A stretch of DNA of 44,618 nucleotides from Methanobacteriota archaeon (lineage in GTDB: Archaea > Thermoplasmatota > Poseidoniia > Poseidoniales > Poseidoniaceae), in assembly GCA_004195515.1 (NCBI GenBank), contig PSPR01000003.1, forward strand, positions 1-44,618, given 5' to 3'. Each line of letters opens with the position of its first letter. Within the stretch, counting starts at the first letter, position 1. The notes below the pieces were generated by a model. The model made no database searches. It was not told where the DNA came from and saw only the letters and a list, made by a program, of their open reading frames with translations. The position numbers and the translations under genes are program-made. This document shows, in pieces, positions 41,491 to 44,618 of this stretch.

Positions 41491-43104
41491 TCATGCATTG
41501 ATTGAATATGCCAAATAATTAACATATGTTCCATATATTGTAATCGATAATCCAAGGCTTTCCTCATTAAATCTACTCATATCATCAAGATAGGTATGAT
41601 ATTCTGAGCTGCCACTACCGTAACAAACGACTGCTCTGCCATCTTCTTTGGTTCCACGATCATAGACAAATGGTCCATGGTCCGAATTATACGGCATGCC
41701 ATCAGGCTCACCTTTTGCCCCAGCATAGAGCGCTAAGCGAATATCGTAACGGTTCGCCATTTCCGAATTTTCTTTTTCATATTGGCTGGTAATCGCAGTA
41801 ATATATTGTAAATCAACTTCATTATTAGTGAAAAGAGTGACACTATTCCCTCTTGTTTCATAATCGATATCGACGTGGTTCATATCGAGATTAACATAAA
41901 GTCTCAAATTCTCACCCAGATAAGCCTTATTTTGCTCAACATATGCTTTTGAGCCCCAAAGACCTTCTTCTTCTCCACCCCATGTACAGAACTTAACAGT
42001 TCTATCAGGTTGGCCTTTCGATTCGAAAATCGTTGCCATTTGAGCTGCCATTTCAAGTACACTTGCGCTTCCAGATGTATCATCTATAGCGCCGGGTCCA
42101 TTGTAAACAGTATCGTGGTGGCCACCGATAATGACCACTTCATCGCTCTTGCCTTGCATTGTTCCACATGGAACATTGATGGTCAATTTTTCATCATTCG
42201 TTACATCGATCAACATCTCGAGGCGGCCACTACCATTGATGACTTCTAGTTCGAGTATTTCGCCAGCATCTTTTGACATTGCGATGAAAGCCATTTGAGT
42301 AGGAGCAGATCCTCCATTCGCACTTACCATGTCATCATAGCCAGTCCCTTTGAAGATCGGTACGCAGTCCTCGCCTTCGATGGTTCCACAGCCCCTGTCT
42401 TTATTGACTCTAATAATCGAAGAAAGGTCATTTTCAATCGCTTTCACCATTATCTGGGTATTCGAACCAACAGTACCACCACTAACGATATAACCGATTT
42501 TTCCAGCAGCTGATTCCCACAATGCATCATCTGAGCCATTACCGAGATGGACGATTTCAGCATTATTCTGAAATCGGAAATTAGATTCTCCAGAAAAACC
42601 TTGAATTACATAATCGATGCGGTGTGAAAATTCATATTCAGAAGCGGTTAAATCCGCGGTCGAACATACTCCCGGACCGGTGACAATTAGACCAGGTGTG
42701 CATATTTTTAATGATGGCTCGCTGTTAATTCTATGCATTGGAACTTGATATTGATTCAATTCGGTCTGATAACCAAGCTCAGCAAGTTTTGCTTCTACAT
42801 ATTGCGCAGCAGCGAGTTCTTCAGCGGTGCCGCTCATGCGACCTTTCCAGTCTTCGTGGCCAAGATCAACCAAATCTTGAGCGAATCCTCTGGCTCTTGT
42901 CTCATCGAAGTCGATCAACTCATATTCGATAGCAGGGCTGAAATCAACGAAGATAACAACCAAGGTCGATGAGACGAAAACGACCACCAAAACCGATGCG
43001 AGAATCGCTGGTTTCATAATTACATCGCGTACGATAATGGCTTGCGATTTGAATTTTGAGTTGGGGTAAACCATCTCTGCTTCAAGGACCTCATCAACCA
43101 CCAT
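41491..43104 (-). CDS. Membrane-anchored M28 family metallopeptidase
   Basis: 537 residues. One N-terminal membrane helix near residues 32-53 (AILASVLVVVFVSSTLVVIFV) anchors an external domain. A protease-associated domain (about residues 135-270) precedes the M28 catalytic domain with two-zinc ligands: GGHHDTVYNGPGAIDDTSG, TWGGEEEGLWGS, NLDMNHVD and the C-terminal EYHTYLDDM histidine. It is an aminopeptidase or carboxypeptidase acting outside the cell on peptides. TTGAAAAG is 30 bases before the ATG. An 18-base palindrome overlaps the start codon. Confidence 0.93.
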   Translation of the reverse strand: MVVDEVLEAEMVYPNSKFKSQAIIVRDVIMKPAILASVLVVVFVSSTLVVIFVDFSPAIEYELIDFDETRARGFAQDLVDLGHEDWKGRMSGTAEELAAAQYVEAKLAELGYQTELNQYQVPMHRINSEPSLKICTPGLIVTGPGVCSTADLTASEYEFSHRIDYVIQGFSGESNFRFQNNAEIVHLGNGSDDALWESAAGKIGYIVSGGTVGSNTQIMVKAIENDLSSIIRVNKDRGCGTIEGEDCVPIFKGTGYDDMVSANGGSAPTQMAFIAMSKDAGEILELEVINGSGRLEMLIDVTNDEKLTINVPCGTMQGKSDEVVIIGGHHDTVYNGPGAIDDTSGSASVLEMAAQMATIFESKGQPDRTVKFCTWGGEEEGLWGSKAYVEQNKAYLGENLRLYVNLDMNHVDIDYETRGNSVTLFTNNEVDLQYITAITSQYEKENSEMANRYDIRLALYAGAKGEPDGMPYNSDHGPFVYDRGTKEDGRAVVCYGSGSSEYHTYLDDMSRFNEESLGLSITIYGTYVNYLAYSINA

Positions 43105-43119
43105 GCCCTAAGGGGCATG
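43102..43119. promoter_or_regulatory. Perfect palindrome at the M28 peptidase start codon
   Basis: CATGCCC-TAAG-GGGCATG is a 7-bp perfect inverted repeat around four bases. It spans from 15 bases upstream to the third base of the ATG at 43104, between the TTGAAAAG box and the gene. It could be an operator or a start-site hairpin; the UbiX gene ends 12 bases away. Confidence 0.4.
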
Positions 43120-43130
43120 TGCATCACTTT

Positions 43131-43679
43131 TCAACCCTCGTTAGATAATTCAGTACCGGTCCAGCGATGGTCGAGAATTCTTGAGACCACAAAGTCGATG
43201 AGGTCTTCTTTGGTTTCAGGCAGATTATAGAATCCGGGTGAGGCCGGCATCACGATTACTCCCCAGCCCGAAAGTTTAGCCATATTTTCTAAATGAACGG
43301 TTGCATAAGGGGTCTCTCTAGGCACTATTATCAGTTTCCGTCGCTCTTTCATTGCGACTATCCCCGAACGAGTTGCTAAATTATCACCTATTCCAGCAGC
43401 GAGTTTGCCAAGAGTAGTTCCGCTACAAGGGCAGATGACCACCGCATCGATAGCAGCCGAACCAGATGCTGATTTAGCAGCGATATTGGAATTGTCTTCG
43501 AGGGTTGATCCACATTGTTCAGCCAATTTCTCCGGGGTGAGGCCTTGACACTCATGTGCTAAGGTTAAACGGCCAGCATCGGTTATTACTAGCCGAGCGT
43601 CTTTGCCAAGAATCTCGGCCAATCGGACTCCATATGCAGCACCTGAGGCGCCGGATATGACCAGAACTATTTCGCCCAT
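43131..43679 (-). CDS. ubiX: UbiX-family flavin prenyltransferase
   Basis: 182 residues from ATG 43679; an in-frame TTG upstream at 43712 would overlap the aminotransferase stop. UbiX signatures: MGEIVLVISGASGAAYGVRLAEIL, VVICPCSGTTLGKLAAGIGDNLATRSGIVAMKERRKLIIVPRETPYATVHLENMAKLSGWGVIVMPASPGFY. It makes prenylated FMN from FMN and dimethylallyl phosphate for UbiD-type decarboxylases. A UbiD partner was not seen in the window. It follows the aminotransferase on the same strand. Confidence 0.94.
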   Translation of the reverse strand: MGEIVLVISGASGAAYGVRLAEILGKDARLVITDAGRLTLAHECQGLTPEKLAEQCGSTLEDNSNIAAKSASGSAAIDAVVICPCSGTTLGKLAAGIGDNLATRSGIVAMKERRKLIIVPRETPYATVHLENMAKLSGWGVIVMPASPGFYNLPETKEDLIDFVVSRILDHRWTGTELSNEG

Positions 43680-43708
43680 CAAATACAATGTGGGAGGTGA
43701 CTGTGGTA

Positions 43709-44618
43709 TCAACCTTGTTTTCGGGCAATGTTGATGACTTTCTCCAAAACCAGAATTGCTTCAGCAAAGGCATCTTCATCGATCGACCAGGCGACCCGCA
43801 ACCACTCGCTAAGCCCAGGACCAAACATACAACCGGGAACCGCCAATAGCCCGTGTTCTTTTCCGATGGTATCGATCATTTCTTTTGTGTCGATTCCGGG
43901 TATTTTGAACGCTCCAAATATGCCGAAAGCAGGCGGCTTCCATTCGATATCCAATCGCGCCAACATCGCCACCAAGAGGGGTAAATTGGCTGCTCTATAT
44001 TTTTCAATCAACTCGACCGGCTCATCCAATCTTCCCGCAATATGTTCGACAATTCTAATTGTTGGCGATGGCATCTCACCCGCCAAATTATGAAAGATAT
44101 CAGCAATTATTGAAATGTAGTCTTCACTTGCAATTAACCAACCATACCTCAATACCCCCAAACCGTGCACTTTGGTGAAGGAGGATAAAGTGATGCAGTT
44201 TGCCCCCTCAAGGAAAAACGGTTTCCATTGAGGATCCGAATCGGCATATACCTCGTCGCTGATGATAATTACTCCAAGTTCAAAGCAGGTATCAATCAAC
44301 CATTGCCGGTCTTCAACCGTATATGTCCAGCCGACAGGATTCAATTGTGGTGTAATTATCACCATGTCCACATCCGAGAGTTTTTCTTTCCATTCGCGTC
44401 TATCTATTAGCCAAGGCCCATCAGCAGGCTTGCGATGAACAGCTACCGTATCCAAGCCCAATAAGCGTGCGGTTTGACTTACCGGGCCATATGATGGCAT
44501 CTCTACCGCGACCTTCCCACCTTTAGAAGCTGCAAGAATTCCAAGGGTAATTCCTTGGGTGGCTCCTAAGCAAAGGTGGACCATATTTTCTTTTACGCCA
44601 TATCTTTTAGCAATTAAT
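43709..44618 (-). CDS. Class I/II PLP aminotransferase, 5' part cut by window edge
   Basis: The frame is open from the window edge to the TGA at 43709, so the N-terminal 80-100 residues are missing. The ATG at 44584 is internal. Visible are the GATQGITLGILAAS helix, PQLNPVGWTYT and SDEVYADSD (PLP-binding Asp/Tyr), and the SSFTKVHGLGVLRYGWLI block with the Schiff-base lysine. It transfers amino groups between an amino acid and 2-oxoglutarate; the substrate is not resolved. It is upstream of ubiX in a likely shared transcript. Confidence 0.9.
   Translation of the reverse strand, partial: LIAKRYGVKENMVHLCLGATQGITLGILAASKGGKVAVEMPSYGPVSQTARLLGLDTVAVHRKPADGPWLIDRREWKEKLSDVDMVIITPQLNPVGWTYTVEDRQWLIDTCFELGVIIISDEVYADSDPQWKPFFLEGANCITLSSFTKVHGLGVLRYGWLIASEDYISIIADIFHNLAGEMPSPTIRIVEHIAGRLDEPVELIEKYRAANLPLLVAMLARLDIEWKPPAFGIFGAFKIPGIDTKEMIDTIGKEHGLLAVPGCMFGPGLSEWLRVAWSIDEDAFAEAILVLEKVINIARKQG

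Noticed and set aside
1-44618. tRNA, rRNA, CRISPR, insertion sequence or prophage genes
   Set aside because: No tRNA-like cloverleaf, repeat-spacer array, transposase or integrase was seen; the gaps between genes are short and were read individually.

Overview
The window looks like a piece of a euryarchaeal chromosome, most likely a planktonic Thermoplasmatota lineage of the Marine Group II (Poseidoniales) type. The archaeal assignment rests on aIF2-beta, aRF1, class I lysyl-tRNA synthetase, the aTrm56-type tRNA methyltransferase, archaeal-type UMP kinase, NOG1-like GTPase, a GfcR-like HTH-PRTase and a bacterio-opsin-activator-type HTH protein. The lineage is inferred from gene style (large secreted RCC1-repeat protein, Asp-box lipoprotein, bacterial-type FolP/FolB, very compact layout) and was not checked by a search. 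No tRNA, rRNA, CRISPR array, insertion sequence or integrase was found, and no gap between genes exceeds about 215 bases.

Layout. 1-4.9 kb: a 3'-truncated secreted RCC1-repeat protein, an HTH regulator translationally coupled to a MscS-type channel, and a possible 31-residue ORF. 4.9-12.2 kb, all on the minus strand: a seven-gene sulfur operon read as ArsR, TusA, DsrE-like, rhodanese/persulfide-dioxygenase fusion, four-cluster ferredoxin fused to a NrfD-type anchor, molybdopterin oxidoreductase (SoeA-like) and TauE/SafE exporter. 12.2-17.2 kb: NAD kinase, membrane proteins, YjbQ, a hotdog thioesterase and a thiolase. 17.2-18.8 kb: a second sulfur module with a rhodanese divergent from ArsR-TauE. 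18.7-24.9 kb: Asp-box lipoprotein, LemA, TraB, DHH phosphoesterase, FolP and a membrane protein. 24.9-30.2 kb: aTrm56, CarA, CarB. 30.2-41.5 kb: mainly information processing (LysS, aIF2-beta, NOG1, aRF1, ArgS), plus UMP kinase, the pterin/folate genes PCD and FolB, and a parvulin. 41.5-44.6 kb: M28 peptidase, UbiX and a truncated aminotransferase.

The most interesting system is the sulfur operon and its satellite. As read here, sulfane sulfur is carried by TusA and DsrE and handled by rhodanese domains. It is oxidised to sulfite by the mononuclear-iron MBL dioxygenase domain. The sulfite is then either oxidised in the cytoplasm by a SoeABC-like molybdoenzyme feeding electrons to quinone, or exported by TauE. 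Two related ArsR repressors sit next to palindromes that overlap or lie between their promoters. No Sox, reverse Dsr, sHdr or SQR genes are visible, so this looks like a self-contained persulfide/sulfite oxidation or detoxification module.

A second general observation is a TTGA(A/T) box lying 29-31 bases upstream of the start codon of at least eight transcription-unit-leading genes. It suggests leaderless mRNAs driven by a non-canonical TATA element, while genes inside operons use GGTGA-type ribosome binding sites.
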